Below, one piece after another: positions 1 through 8,619 of a stretch of DNA of 33,325 nt. The stretch lies in contig JAZNVH010000019.1 of the NCBI GenBank assembly GCA_045592745.1, positions 1 through 33,325 on the forward strand, read 5' to 3'. Source of the DNA: Aphodoplasma sp045592745 (lineage in GTDB: Bacteria; Bacillota; Clostridia; UBA1381; UMGS1253). The notes under the pieces were generated by a model, which was not told the DNA's origin, searched no databases, and saw only the letters and a list, made by a program, of their open reading frames with translations. Both the position numbers and the translations under genes were made by a program. Positions within the stretch are counted from its first letter, which is position 1, and each line of letters starts with the position of its first letter.

Positions 1-26
1 TTTTTGTATTATATTTTTACTGCAAT

Positions 27-46
27 TTGTATAATTTTTTATACAA
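27..46. repeat. Perfect 8-bp inverted repeat
   Basis: The arms TTGTATAA and TTATACAA are perfectly complementary around a TTTT spacer. The repeat lies downstream of the dacF terminator, at the window edge. It could be an operator or a hairpin belonging to a gene outside the window. AT-rich DNA produces such palindromes by chance, so no function is claimed. Confidence 0.35.
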
Positions 47-47
47 T

Positions 48-78
48 AAAAAAAGAACCCCCCATCGGGTGTCCTTTT
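48..78 (-). terminator. Rho-independent terminator of the rdgB-dacF operon
   Basis: On the minus strand a stem of about 12 pairs forms: AAAAGGACACCC against GGGGGGTTCTTTT, with one G-T pair, one mismatch and a short GATG loop. A run of seven T follows. It begins 57 bases after the carboxypeptidase stop codon, which fits the end of the transcript. Confidence 0.75.
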
Positions 79-134
79 CAAAATGTGTATTAATCTCCAA
101 AACCGCTCCATTTCTTCTTATCCTCACACATACT

Positions 135-1259
135 TTACAAAAATGTTCTTAGTATTAAAGTAATTTTATCAAAATAGCTCGCCTTTTTTGTAACTTCTAT
201 TGACGCATTTGCAACCACATCAAGCGAAGCAAAAACTTTTTTGTCGAACAGCAAATCCACACTTCCGATTTGCTGCCCCTGCATCACAGGCGCCTCAAGG
301 ATTTCAGGCAGATTGTATACTATCCCAAAATCAAGATTTTCCCTCTCTTTTGCGGGCACAAAAACATCTTCATTGGCTATAGCTCCAACAGAGTCAGTCA
401 CCCCTTTTAAAACAGGTAGTGTTTTCAAATATTGTCCTTTCGATATCACTTTTTGCATTTTGTATTCCGAAAAAGCCTTGTTCATAAGCGCGCTGTGGTC
501 ATTCCAGTCATCACCTGCATTTAAGGTAACGCATATAGCCTGCCACCCATCGTGCGTTACAGACGACACAAGGCACCTTCCCGTCTTTTTTGTAAAACCT
601 GTTTTTATTCCGTCACAGCCATCGAGCATAGAAAGAAGCTTGTTGTGATTTGAAAGGTATATTTTCCTTTGTTCGCCTACCGTCTGAACAGTATGTTTTT
701 TTGTAGAAACAATTTGCCTGAACTGTTCGTTTTTAAGCGCATACCTTGTAATCATAGCAAGCTCGTACGCTGTCGTATAATGCGCATCATCATAAAGTCC
801 GTTGGGATTTGTAAAGTTGGTGCTTGTCGTGCCTATTTTTTTTGCTGTTTCATTCATCATATTCGCAAAATTTTCAACGCTTCCCCCTATATGCTCTGCA
901 AGCACCACGGCGGCATCGTTGCCCGAATTGAGCATAAGTCCGTACACAAGGTCAAGCACCTTCATTTTTTCTCCCGCCTTCAAATAAAGCGATGAACCTT
1001 CGGTACGTGATGCGTTATAGCTCACAGTTGCTACCGAATCAACATCTGCATTTTCAAGCGCAACAATCGCTGTCATAATCTTTGTTGTACTTGCCATACC
1101 ACGTTTTTTATGCGCATCTCTTTCGTATAAAATACGCCCCGTTATACCGTCAATCACACAATAGCTTGACGCAGAAATTGCCCGTGCATTTTTGGCAGCA
1201 GAAGGTATTGAACATAATAAAAAAAGAATGGTAAGCAAATAAACCAAACATCTTCTCAC
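135..1259 (-). CDS. dacF: D-alanyl-D-alanine carboxypeptidase (DacF-type, class A low-molecular-mass PBP)
   Basis: This serine peptidase trims the terminal D-alanine from peptidoglycan pentapeptides outside the membrane. The chosen start is GTG at 1259. It follows a GGAGG at about 1270-1274 with 10-base spacing and begins directly at a signal peptide (VRRCLVYLLTILFLLCSIPSAA). The protein is 374 residues, normal for the family. All three penicillin-binding motifs are visible: STTK (SxxK nucleophile), SGN, and KTG in GIKTGFTKKTG. The C-terminal part is the usual beta-rich domain followed by a hydrophobic tail that may act as a membrane anchor. It lies 91 bases downstream of rdgB and is probably co-transcribed with it. 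A paralogue lies at 12634-13779. The exact substrate (vegetative wall or spore cortex) cannot be read from sequence. Confidence 0.92.
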   Translation of the reverse strand: MRRCLVYLLTILFLLCSIPSAAKNARAISASSYCVIDGITGRILYERDAHKKRGMASTTKIMTAIVALENADVDSVATVSYNASRTEGSSLYLKAGEKMKVLDLVYGLMLNSGNDAAVVLAEHIGGSVENFANMMNETAKKIGTTSTNFTNPNGLYDDAHYTTAYELAMITRYALKNEQFRQIVSTKKHTVQTVGEQRKIYLSNHNKLLSMLDGCDGIKTGFTKKTGRCLVSSVTHDGWQAICVTLNAGDDWNDHSALMNKAFSEYKMQKVISKGQYLKTLPVLKGVTDSVGAIANEDVFVPAKERENLDFGIVYNLPEILEAPVMQGQQIGSVDLLFDKKVFASLDVVANASIEVTKKASYFDKITLILRTFL

Positions 1260-1350
1260 TTTGACATCGCCTCCGCAAGTAATATTTTGTATTTTTACTT
1301 GTACCATTCTATGTTTTTTTAATATGTGTTATGTTTTGCACACGCAAAAA

Positions 1351-1938
1351 TCATTTTTCAGCAAGCATATCCTTCAACTTTATGAGCGCTCTGCCTCTGT
1401 GGCTTATAGAATTTTTCTCCTCACTGCTCATGCGTGCATATGTCTTGCCGATTTCATCCGAACAAAAAACGGGGTCATATCCAAATCCGCCCTCGCCATC
1501 AGGCTCGGTTGTAATGTATCCGTACGCCTTTCCTTCTGCGACAAGCTCCATTTTGTCAGGCATAACAAGCGCAACAACGCTCACAAAATGTGCTCCCCTT
1601 TTTTCACGCTCGATTCCCTGCATGTTTTTGAGTAGCTTTTCTATAAGCATATCATCACTTGCGCCTTCTCCCGCATAGCGCGCAGAATATACTCCCGGCT
1701 CTCCTCCAAGAGCATCTACACACAAGCCCGAATCGTCCGCAATTACTGCAAAATCTGTAAAAGCTGCAACAGCACGCGCTTTTAAAAGTGCATTTTCTTC
1801 AAAGGTAGTCCCTGTTTCTTCAACATCAATTTCAATTCCCATTTGTTTAAGACTCACTACCTCATAACCGAGTGCACCGAGTATCGCATCTATCTCTTTT
1901 AGCTTCCCTGCATTATTTGTTGCTGCAACAATTTTCAT
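1351..1938 (-). CDS. rdgB: XTP/dITP diphosphatase (HAM1/RdgB family)
   Basis: The enzyme hydrolyses non-canonical purine triphosphates (ITP, dITP, XTP) to monophosphates in the cytoplasm and keeps them out of nucleic acids. The family signatures are visible: the N-terminal TNNAGKLKEI substrate-binding loop, the central ADDSGLCVDALGG block, and the C-terminal SHRGRAL. I start it at the ATG at 1938 (MKIVAATNN), behind AAGGGGA with suitable spacing. The ATG six codons upstream has no better ribosome binding site. The resulting 195 residues match the family. It is first in a two-gene operon with the carboxypeptidase and has a good promoter at 1971-1999. Confidence 0.94.
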   Translation of the reverse strand: MKIVAATNNAGKLKEIDAILGALGYEVVSLKQMGIEIDVEETGTTFEENALLKARAVAAFTDFAVIADDSGLCVDALGGEPGVYSARYAGEGASDDMLIEKLLKNMQGIEREKRGAHFVSVVALVMPDKMELVAEGKAYGYITTEPDGEGGFGYDPVFCSDEIGKTYARMSSEEKNSISHRGRALIKLKDMLAEK

Positions 1939-1970
1939 ATTATCAGTCCCCTTCATTGTTTTACTACTCT

Positions 1971-1999
1971 ATGATATATTGTTTTTATCTGTTTTGCAA
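1971..1999 (-). promoter_or_regulatory. Candidate sigma-A promoter for rdgB
   Basis: On the minus strand TTGCAA (1994-1999) and TATCAT (1971-1976) are separated by exactly 17 bases. The -10 box lies about 33 bases upstream of the rdgB start codon. The call rests on consensus matching only. Confidence 0.6.
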
Positions 2000-2072
2000 G
2001 AAAAAATTTTTAATGTGTCCCATTACTATGTATAAGTTCATAAAAAATTTAAAATTAAATTTACATTATATA

Positions 2073-2101
2073 TTGCACTTTAAAGAAAAATAGTGTAAAA
2101 T
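2073..2101 (+). promoter_or_regulatory. Candidate sigma-A promoter for the zinc-ribbon repeat protein
   Basis: TTGCAC (2073-2078) and TAAAAT (2096-2101) are separated by 17 bases. They lie about 55 bases upstream of the start codon at 2157, in a very AT-rich divergent intergenic region. Confidence 0.6.
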
Positions 2102-2156
2102 TATTAGTGCTGATTATGTAAATAATTATATTTTATAAAACGAGAGGAAGTATGTT

Positions 2157-4025
2157 ATGATTTGTAAGAATTGTTCCTATGAAAACGCACCCGAAGAAGA
2201 AGTGTGTACAAATTGCGGTACACCGCTTGCGGAAGAGGAAATTGAAGAAGTTATAGAAGTTGCAGAAGTTGAAGAAACAACCGAAGAAACCACCGAAATT
2301 GAAGAGACAGAAGAATCAATTGAAGAAGAAATTGCAGAAATTACAGAGGAAGCAGAAGAAATAACCGAAGAAGTAATTGATGACATTGAAGAAGCGGCAG
2401 AAGCTACAGCTGTAAAAGAAGAAAAGGCAAAAAAATCAATTCTTTCGCCTTTCTCGGGTCTTATCGCTCTTATCATTATTGCAATAGGATTATGGGTATC
2501 ATTTACTGGTATATTTGCACCAAAATATGATATGCCCGTTGACCGCTCGGATTACGATATTTCATATGTAAAAGACGGTTCATTGTATCAAAAACCAGTT
2601 TCAGGCTCCTCTGTTAAACTTTCAGATGCTCTCAGCGCAGACGGCGAGGCTTTTTCAGGTTACAACTACACAATAAAGCAGTCAAAGGATGGTAAAATAA
2701 CTTATTTTCTTGAAGGCTTTAGTCAGGAAACATACTCAGGTACACTTTATGTAACCTATAACGGTAAAACAAAGACAAAGATTGCTGACAACGTTGTTCA
2801 GGGATATGCTATCTCAGAAAACGGTAAAACAGTAGTATATATGTCAAATATAGACCCTAACACTGCAATTGGCTCACTTTATTATTACAGAAAAGGCGGC
2901 GAGCCGCAGCTTATTGCAAATGCGTCTTTATACCAGACATACCTTGTAAGCCAGAACGGAAAGACTGTTGCTTTCCTTGAAAACGTTGATGGCGAAACAG
3001 GTGTTGGCGAGCTTTATGTTGTAAAAACAGGTTCAAAGCCCGTAAAAATTGATGATGCAGTTTCAATGGGCGTTAAGCTTTCCGACAAGGGTGAAATTTT
3101 CTACCTTAAAAATATGAACGAAATGACATACACATATGATTTATACAAAGCTTCTACCTCGAAGGCTCCTTCATTGATTTCATCTGGAGTTGCCGAAGGA
3201 TATGTAATGACATCAAGCTTTTCAAACAAAATGGGCTATGTAACCGTTGACGAAAACGAATCATACAACCTCAACTATATAAAGGGCTCAAAACCGTCTG
3301 TTGTAATGGCTGATTTGGTAGGTTTCTTTGCAATAGACGTTGAAAATGAAAATTTCCTTTTGGCAAAAATGCCCGAAAACGCTGACGAAAATACTATTAA
3401 CCCCGATATGTATATTAAGAAAAAGGGTAAAGACGCAGTTAATATTGCCCCATCTCTTGCAACCCCTCAGCACGCAAAGGCTTCTTATGATTTAAAAACA
3501 ATCTACTATATGAACGAGTATGACAACGCAACACAGACAGGTACTCTTCACGTAAGAAAAGAGTCAATTTTTGGAACTGCTAAAGACGAAGTTATTGCTA
3601 CCGGCGTAAGCGGCTTTACTGCTACAAACGATGGAAAAGCTGTTTTGTTTGTTACAAATATGGACCAAAGCACTGGCTTTGCTTCTCTTAGTGCATATTC
3701 AAAAGGAAAGACAAAAGTTATTTGTGAAAACACATTGCTTTCATCATACAAGCTTTCTCAGAACGGTAAAGCTGTTATCTACATTGGCGACCTTAATCCT
3801 GACACATATACAGGAACCTTGTATGCAGTTTCTACAACTGGCAAGAGCGCAGCAAAAACAATTGATACAGATGTGTACAGCTCCTTCTATTCAAGAAGCG
3901 ATAAAAATGCAATATATATCAAAAATCTTGATTCTGAAACAGGGCTTGCCGACGTTTATATGTGGAAAGGCAAAGGTACACCTGAAGCTATAGATACAGG
4001 TGTTGCAGCTGTACTATTTGAGTAA
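2157..4025 (+). CDS. Zinc-ribbon, acidic linker, single-pass membrane protein with about ten extracytoplasmic repeats; function unknown
   Basis: I do not recognise a named family for the whole protein. A zinc ribbon occupies residues 1-22 (CKNC at 3-6, CTNC at 17-20). An almost pure Glu/Thr/Ile segment follows (about 25-88), then a basic stretch, one membrane helix (about 99-120), and about 480 residues outside the membrane. The outer part is built from roughly ten repeats of about 45 residues. The pattern is approximately Y-x-x-S-x-N-G-K-x-V-x-Y-x-x-N-x-D-x-x-T-x-x-G-x-L-Y, clearest near residues 215-300 and 500-620. Such repeats resemble TolB/WD40-like beta-propeller blades, although that fold is inferred. 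The start is ATG 2157 behind GAGAGGAAG. It is a single gene with its own promoter and terminator. A cytoplasmic zinc-ribbon head with an outer propeller suggests a sensor or envelope scaffold, which is speculative. Confidence 0.85.
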   Translation: MICKNCSYENAPEEEVCTNCGTPLAEEEIEEVIEVAEVEETTEETTEIEETEESIEEEIAEITEEAEEITEEVIDDIEEAAEATAVKEEKAKKSILSPFSGLIALIIIAIGLWVSFTGIFAPKYDMPVDRSDYDISYVKDGSLYQKPVSGSSVKLSDALSADGEAFSGYNYTIKQSKDGKITYFLEGFSQETYSGTLYVTYNGKTKTKIADNVVQGYAISENGKTVVYMSNIDPNTAIGSLYYYRKGGEPQLIANASLYQTYLVSQNGKTVAFLENVDGETGVGELYVVKTGSKPVKIDDAVSMGVKLSDKGEIFYLKNMNEMTYTYDLYKASTSKAPSLISSGVAEGYVMTSSFSNKMGYVTVDENESYNLNYIKGSKPSVVMADLVGFFAIDVENENFLLAKMPENADENTINPDMYIKKKGKDAVNIAPSLATPQHAKASYDLKTIYYMNEYDNATQTGTLHVRKESIFGTAKDEVIATGVSGFTATNDGKAVLFVTNMDQSTGFASLSAYSKGKTKVICENTLLSSYKLSQNGKAVIYIGDLNPDTYTGTLYAVSTTGKSAAKTIDTDVYSSFYSRSDKNAIYIKNLDSETGLADVYMWKGKGTPEAIDTGVAAVLFE

Positions 4026-4038
4026 TTACTGATTTTTC

Positions 4039-4076
4039 AAAAGTGCTTTCAGATTAATTTTTGAAAGCACTTTTTT
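4039..4076 (+). terminator. Rho-independent terminator after the zinc-ribbon repeat protein
   Basis: A perfect 13-bp stem pairs AAAAGTGCTTTCA (4039-4051) with TGAAAGCACTTTT (4062-4074) around a 10-base loop and ends in a run of T. It begins 14 bases after the stop codon and separates this gene from radA. Confidence 0.85.
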
Positions 4077-4101
4077 ATAATTATGAAAACGGAGATTAAT
4101 T

Positions 4102-5469
4102 ATGAAAAATAAACTCATGTTTTTTTGCACCGAATGCGGAAACGAATCTTCTAAATGGTACGGAAAATGTCCTGCCTGCGGAGCATGGAATTCACTTGTC
4201 GAGGAAGAATCCGTTACGCGCGCATCAGCAAACACAAATAAGCTTGCTGAAAATTCAAGCGTATCATCCCCCGAAACACTTGAGCAAATCAGTTATGAAA
4301 ACGAGCTTCGCTTTTCGTGTGGAATAAGCGAATTTGACAGAGTGCTTGGCGGCGGAATAGTAGCAGGCTCGCTTATATTGGTTGGTGGCGACCCCGGAAT
4401 AGGAAAATCCACTCTGCTTTTACAAATTTGTCAGACGATAAAAAATGACGGTAGAATCTTATACGTTTCCGGAGAAGAATCACAGCGCCAGCTTAAAATG
4501 CGCGCTGACCGTCTCGGTGTTACAAACAAAAATCTTTATATTGTTTCACAGGTAAATACCGAGCACATTGTAAAAAACATTGATGAGCTTAAACCACAGG
4601 TAGTTATAGTCGACTCAATACAGACTATGTACTCCCCTTCGGTAACCTCCGCACCAGGAAGCGTGTCGCAAGTGCGTGATGTTACGATGACTCTTATGAG
4701 AAAAGCAAAAGAAAACGGAATTTCAATCTTTGTTGTCGGTCATGTTACGAAAGACGGCGGAATAGCAGGTCCAAAGGTGCTTGAACATATGGTTGACTGT
4801 GTGCTCTATTTTGAAGGAGAACGACACCAAAATTACAGAGTGCTGCGCGGTGTCAAAAACCGTTTTGGCTCAACAAACGAAATTGGCGTTTTTGAAATGT
4901 GCGAATCAGGACTTCGTGAGGTTTTAAACCCGTCAATAGCTCTTTTGGAAGGCAGACCGACCGAGGTTGCAGGAACAAGCGTTATATGCGCTCTTGAAGG
5001 TAGTCGCCCACTTCTTGCGGAGGTGCAGGCACTTTTATCTACTACTGTCTATGGAATGCCACGGCGCAGCTCTAACGGAATAGACTATAACAGAATTGCT
5101 ATGCTTATAGCCGTGCTTGAAAAACGTGTAGGTATGAACTTGTCAAATCAGGACGCGTACGTAAATGTTGTTGGCGGCATAAAAATTGATGAACCTGCAG
5201 CAGATTTGGGCGTAGCTATGGCTATAGCATCAGGCTTTCGTTCTTTCACTCTTCCAGAAGATATGGTGTTTATCGGCGAGGTTGGTCTTACGGGCGAAAT
5301 CCGCGCTGTTAACAGACTTATGCAGCGCATAAGTGAAATTGAAAAACTTGGTTTTAAACAATGCATGGTTCCTTATAGCAACAAAAATTCTCTTGCAGGC
5401 TTTAAGACAAATGTCGAGCTTATTTATGTAAAAAGCGTCGCGCAGGCACTCGCACTTGTGCGTGAATAA
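4102..5469 (+). CDS. radA: DNA repair/recombination protein RadA (Sms)
   Basis: RadA is a RecA-like ATPase and branch-migration helicase that processes recombination intermediates. The 455 residues fit the family. In order they show an N-terminal zinc finger (C9, C12, C23, C26), a Walker A loop GGDPGIGKST (about residues 95-104), the RadA-specific KNRFG motif in RGVKNRFGSTNEIG (about 250), and a C-terminal Lon-protease-like domain lacking proteolytic residues (GGIKIDEPAADLGVAMAIAS region). The start is ATG 4102 behind GGAG. It is flanked by terminators on both sides, so it is probably transcribed alone, although its own promoter is not clear in the short 4077-4101 gap. Confidence 0.96.
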   Translation: MKNKLMFFCTECGNESSKWYGKCPACGAWNSLVEEESVTRASANTNKLAENSSVSSPETLEQISYENELRFSCGISEFDRVLGGGIVAGSLILVGGDPGIGKSTLLLQICQTIKNDGRILYVSGEESQRQLKMRADRLGVTNKNLYIVSQVNTEHIVKNIDELKPQVVIVDSIQTMYSPSVTSAPGSVSQVRDVTMTLMRKAKENGISIFVVGHVTKDGGIAGPKVLEHMVDCVLYFEGERHQNYRVLRGVKNRFGSTNEIGVFEMCESGLREVLNPSIALLEGRPTEVAGTSVICALEGSRPLLAEVQALLSTTVYGMPRRSSNGIDYNRIAMLIAVLEKRVGMNLSNQDAYVNVVGGIKIDEPAADLGVAMAIASGFRSFTLPEDMVFIGEVGLTGEIRAVNRLMQRISEIEKLGFKQCMVPYSNKNSLAGFKTNVELIYVKSVAQALALVRE

Positions 5470-5480
5470 TTTTAACGTAT

Positions 5481-5530
5481 AAAACCGCATGATATGTCAT
5501 ATTTTAATTGACAAATTCGTGCGGTTTTTA
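5481..5530 (+). terminator. Terminator of radA, overlapping the lepA promoter
   Basis: AAAACCGCATGA (5481-5492) pairs with TTCGTGCGGTTTT (to 5528), giving about 12 pairs with one G-T. A second small stem lies inside (TGTCA 5495-5499 with TGACA 5509-5513). The 3' arm runs straight into TTTTTA. The same bases form the spacer of the lepA promoter. Confidence 0.75.
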
Positions 5531-5536
5531 TATAAT
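5508..5536 (+). promoter_or_regulatory. Perfect-consensus sigma-A promoter for lepA-hemW-amidohydrolase
   Basis: TTGACA (5508-5513), a spacer of exactly 17 bases, and TATAAT (5531-5536) match the vegetative consensus at all twelve positions. The predicted start of transcription is near 5543, giving a leader of about 120 bases before lepA. The spacer contains the 3' arm and T tract of the radA terminator. Confidence 0.85.
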
Positions 5537-5661
5537 ATAAGGTAGGTTTTTGTATGCATGGAAGATTATATATGTAAATATACTAAAAAGGTGTGTTCAT
5601 CAGTTGGAAAGCAAGCAAAAACCATTCTTTATTGAATTTTAATTTCACAGGAGATACCTAT

Positions 5662-7461
5662 ATGCAAAAATTTATTCGTAATTTTTCAATCATTGCACAT
5701 ATAGACCACGGCAAGTCAACACTTGCTGACCGCCTTTTAGAAAATACAGGCGAGGTTGAAAAGCGTGATATGGAAGAGCAGCTTCTTGATAATATGGAGC
5801 TTGAACGTGAGCGCGGAATTACCATCAAAGCAAGAGCTGTACGCCTTAAATACAAAGCAAGCGACAACAATGAATATATTTTAAATCTTATTGACACCCC
5901 AGGACACGTGGACTTCAACTACGAAGTATCGCGTAGCCTTGCTGCGTGTGAGGGCGCTATTTTGGTTGTAGACGCTTCTCAGGGAATCGAGGCACAAACG
6001 CTTGCAAACACATACCTTGCGCTTGAACACGACCTTGAAATCGTACCTGTTATAAACAAAATTGACCTTCCTTCTGCAAGGCCTGATGTTGTTAAGAACG
6101 AAATTGAAGATGTAATTGGAATTGATGCAAGTGAAGCACCACTCGTATCAGCAAAAAACAACATCAACATCCCCGATGTACTCGAGGCAATTGTTAAGCA
6201 GATTCCTCCCCCGTCGGGTGATGAAAATGCTCCGCTTCGCGCACTTATTTTCGACTCATATTATGACAGCTATCGCGGTGTTATAATATATGTTCGTATA
6301 AAAGAAGGCAGCGTAAAGCCCGGACAGACAATTCATATGATGGCGACAGGCGCAAAATACGAGGTTGTCGATGTTGGATATTTAAAATCAATTGGTATGC
6401 AAAGTGCACAACAGCTTAGCGCAGGCGAAGTTGGATACATTGCGGCAAGCATTAAATCTATGAAGGACGCACGCGTAGGTGATACTGTCACAACAACTGA
6501 TAATCCCGCAAAAGAACCTCTTACAGGCTATCGCGAGGTTCAGCCAATGGTATTTTGCGGAATTTATCCCGCCGACGGCTCTAAATACAACGATTTAAAT
6601 GATGCCCTTTTAAAGCTTCAGCTAAACGATGCTTCGCTCATATTTGAGCCAGAAACATCTGTTGCACTTGGTTTTGGTTTTCGTTGCGGCTTTTTGGGTC
6701 TTTTGCATATGGAAATTATACAAGAGCGTCTTGAGCGCGAATACAACCTTGACCTTGTAACAACCGCACCAAGTGTTGTATATAAGGTTATAAAAACAAA
6801 TGGTGATGTATTAAATATAGATAACCCGACAAATCTTCCGCCTGTAAGTGAAATAAACTATATGGAAGAGCCTATCGTATCGGCTGATATTATGGTTCCA
6901 AAGGAATATGTCGGAAGTATAATGGAGCTTTGCCAGGACAGACGCGGCACATATATTGATATGAAATATATCGATGCAGACCGTGTATCTCTTCATTACA
7001 GATTGCCTCTTAACGAAATAATATACGACTTTTTTGACGCGTTAAAATCACGTACACGCGGTTATGCTTCATTCGATTATGAGCTTACGGGCTATGAAAA
7101 ATCCGACCTTGTAAAGCTTGATATGATGCTAAACGGCGAAATCGTCGATGCACTTTCGTTTATTGTTCATCGTGAAAAATCGTATATACGCGGACGCAGA
7201 ATTGCTGAAAAACTAAAAGAGGCTATTCCGCGCCAGCTATTTGAAGTGCCAATTCAGGCTGCAATCGGTGGCAAAATCATCGCACGTGAAACTGTCAAAG
7301 CAATGCGTAAGGACGTACTTGCAAAGTGCTATGGCGGCGATATTACGCGTAAAAAGAAGCTACTTGAAAAACAAAAAGAAGGTAAAAAACGTATGCGTCA
7401 GGTTGGCAGCGTAGAAGTGCCACAAGAGGCATTTATGTCCGTTCTCAAGCTTGATGAATAA
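5662..7461 (+). CDS. lepA: Elongation factor 4 (LepA), ribosome back-translocating GTPase
   Basis: LepA is a translational GTPase related to EF-G that acts on stalled or mistranslocated ribosomes and in ribosome biogenesis. I start it at ATG 5662 (MQKFIRNFSIIAH), behind AGGAG with 8-base spacing. An upstream in-frame GTG at 5593 would add 23 unrelated residues and has a poorer site. The 599 residues equal the family norm. The GTPase motifs are AHIDHGKST (P-loop), RERGIT (switch I), DTPGHVDF (switch II) and NKIDLP. The C-terminal LepA-specific domain ends in VPQEAFMSVLKLDE. It is first in an operon with hemW, which starts 19 bases after its stop. Confidence 0.97.
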   Translation: MQKFIRNFSIIAHIDHGKSTLADRLLENTGEVEKRDMEEQLLDNMELERERGITIKARAVRLKYKASDNNEYILNLIDTPGHVDFNYEVSRSLAACEGAILVVDASQGIEAQTLANTYLALEHDLEIVPVINKIDLPSARPDVVKNEIEDVIGIDASEAPLVSAKNNINIPDVLEAIVKQIPPPSGDENAPLRALIFDSYYDSYRGVIIYVRIKEGSVKPGQTIHMMATGAKYEVVDVGYLKSIGMQSAQQLSAGEVGYIAASIKSMKDARVGDTVTTTDNPAKEPLTGYREVQPMVFCGIYPADGSKYNDLNDALLKLQLNDASLIFEPETSVALGFGFRCGFLGLLHMEIIQERLEREYNLDLVTTAPSVVYKVIKTNGDVLNIDNPTNLPPVSEINYMEEPIVSADIMVPKEYVGSIMELCQDRRGTYIDMKYIDADRVSLHYRLPLNEIIYDFFDALKSRTRGYASFDYELTGYEKSDLVKLDMMLNGEIVDALSFIVHREKSYIRGRRIAEKLKEAIPRQLFEVPIQAAIGGKIIARETVKAMRKDVLAKCYGGDITRKKKLLEKQKEGKKRMRQVGSVEVPQEAFMSVLKLDE

Positions 7462-7480
7462 ATAAGGAGGAGCCGTTATA

Positions 7481-8596
7481 ATGTGCGGATTATATATTCA
7501 CATACCCTTTTGTATAAAAAAATGTGCGTATTGTGATTTTGCATCCGCACCCGCTACAGACGATCTTCACAAAGCATATTTTGATGCTTTGAAAAAGGAA
7601 ATTCTTTTATATAAAGGTTTGGCGATTGACAGTGTATTTGTTGGCGGAGGTACCCCAAGCTGTGTTGATGCACGCTATATTTATGATGTGTTTGAATGTA
7701 TAAATAAAAATATGACGCTTTCAAAAAGTGCCGAAATCACTATTGAAACAAACCCAGGCACTATTACAAACGAAAAGCTCGGCATCTACAAATCGTGCGG
7801 TATAAATCGCATAAGCATTGGTGCACAGTCTATGCAGGATAATGAGCTTATAGCTCTTGGCAGAATTCACAGCGCAGCACAAACAATCGAAGCTGTAGAT
7901 ATGATACAAAAGGCAGACTTTACAAACTATAATCTTGATTTGATGCTTGCTATTCCTCATCAAACGCCGTCCTCTCTTGAAGATACGCTTAACAAAGCAG
8001 TATCGCTATGCCCCACTCACATAAGTGCATACAGCCTTATTGTTGAAGAAGGCACACCGTTTTTTGATATGGCAAATGCGGGAAAATTATCTCTGCCCGA
8101 CGAAAATACCGAGCGCGAAATGTATGACTACGCTATTTCGTTTTTGAAAAGTCACGGCTATAGCCATTATGAAATCTCAAATTTTGCAAAAGCTTCTTAC
8201 GAGTGCAGACATAATTTAAAATACTGGAACTGTATGCCATATATTGGCATCGGAGCAGCGGCACACTCGTACTATAATGGCAAAAGATATCAAAACACTT
8301 CAGCCACACACACTTATATAAATATGATTAACGAAAACAAAAGCTGCGTCATCGATGAGCAGATTTTGAGTTTTGATGACATGGTAAGCGAATACATCAT
8401 TATGGCACTGAGGCTTATAGACGGAATTAATCTTAATGATTTTTACAAAAGATTTGGTTTTAATTTTGAAAAAAAATATAAAAATACGATAGAAAAATAC
8501 ACAAATACAGGTTTTCTTGAAAAAACGCCTACTCACATCCGTTTTACGCTCAAAGGCATTTCGGTAAGCAATTCTATACTTTGTGAGTTTGTATAA
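7481..8596 (+). CDS. hemW: Radical SAM heme chaperone HemW (HemN-like, not a coproporphyrinogen oxidase)
   Basis: HemW is a radical SAM protein that binds and delivers heme. It is often misannotated as oxygen-independent coproporphyrinogen III oxidase. The radical SAM motif is at the very N-terminus: C11-x3-C15-x2-C18, in FCIKKCAYCDF. It lacks the extra Cys two residues later that is typical of true HemN, which supports HemW. The GGGTPS SAM-binding motif (about residue 55) and a NPGT segment are present. The 371 residues are normal. The start ATG 7481 follows a strong AAGGAGGA. The lepA-hemW order is common in Firmicutes. Whether this anaerobe makes heme cannot be judged from the window. Confidence 0.92.
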   Translation: MCGLYIHIPFCIKKCAYCDFASAPATDDLHKAYFDALKKEILLYKGLAIDSVFVGGGTPSCVDARYIYDVFECINKNMTLSKSAEITIETNPGTITNEKLGIYKSCGINRISIGAQSMQDNELIALGRIHSAAQTIEAVDMIQKADFTNYNLDLMLAIPHQTPSSLEDTLNKAVSLCPTHISAYSLIVEEGTPFFDMANAGKLSLPDENTEREMYDYAISFLKSHGYSHYEISNFAKASYECRHNLKYWNCMPYIGIGAAAHSYYNGKRYQNTSATHTYINMINENKSCVIDEQILSFDDMVSEYIIMALRLIDGINLNDFYKRFGFNFEKKYKNTIEKYTNTGFLEKTPTHIRFTLKGISVSNSILCEFV

Positions 8597-8619
8597 GATT
8601 TAAAGGAGTACATACTTTT

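Noticed and set aside
241..648. Plus-strand open frames opposite the carboxypeptidase
   Set aside because: They are shadows of a gene with complete catalytic motifs on the minus strand.
2177..2476. Long Ser-rich open frame antisense to the Glu-rich segment
   Set aside because: It is the mirror of GAA/GAG codons in the real gene, has no ribosome binding site and no family resemblance.
4053..4081. Possible radA promoter with TATAAT at 4076-4081 inside the preceding terminator
   Set aside because: The -10 is good, but the -35 at 16-17 bases spacing (TTAATT or ATTAAT) is poor, and the leader would be only about 14 bases. Not strong enough to list.
5554..5577. A 7-codon open frame starting ATGCATGGAAG in the lepA leader, as a possible leader peptide
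   Set aside because: Its possible ribosome binding site would lie at the very 5' end of the predicted transcript, and its codons show no regulatory pattern. Short frames like this arise by chance.
5593..5661. In-frame GTG extension of lepA
   Set aside because: The 23 extra residues do not resemble LepA, and the ATG at 5662 has AGGAG at ideal spacing and gives the standard length.
7481..8596. Annotation as oxygen-independent coproporphyrinogen III oxidase (HemN)
   Set aside because: The extra Cys after CxxxCxxC that HemN uses is Phe here (CAYCDF), and the protein is shorter than HemN. HemW fits better.
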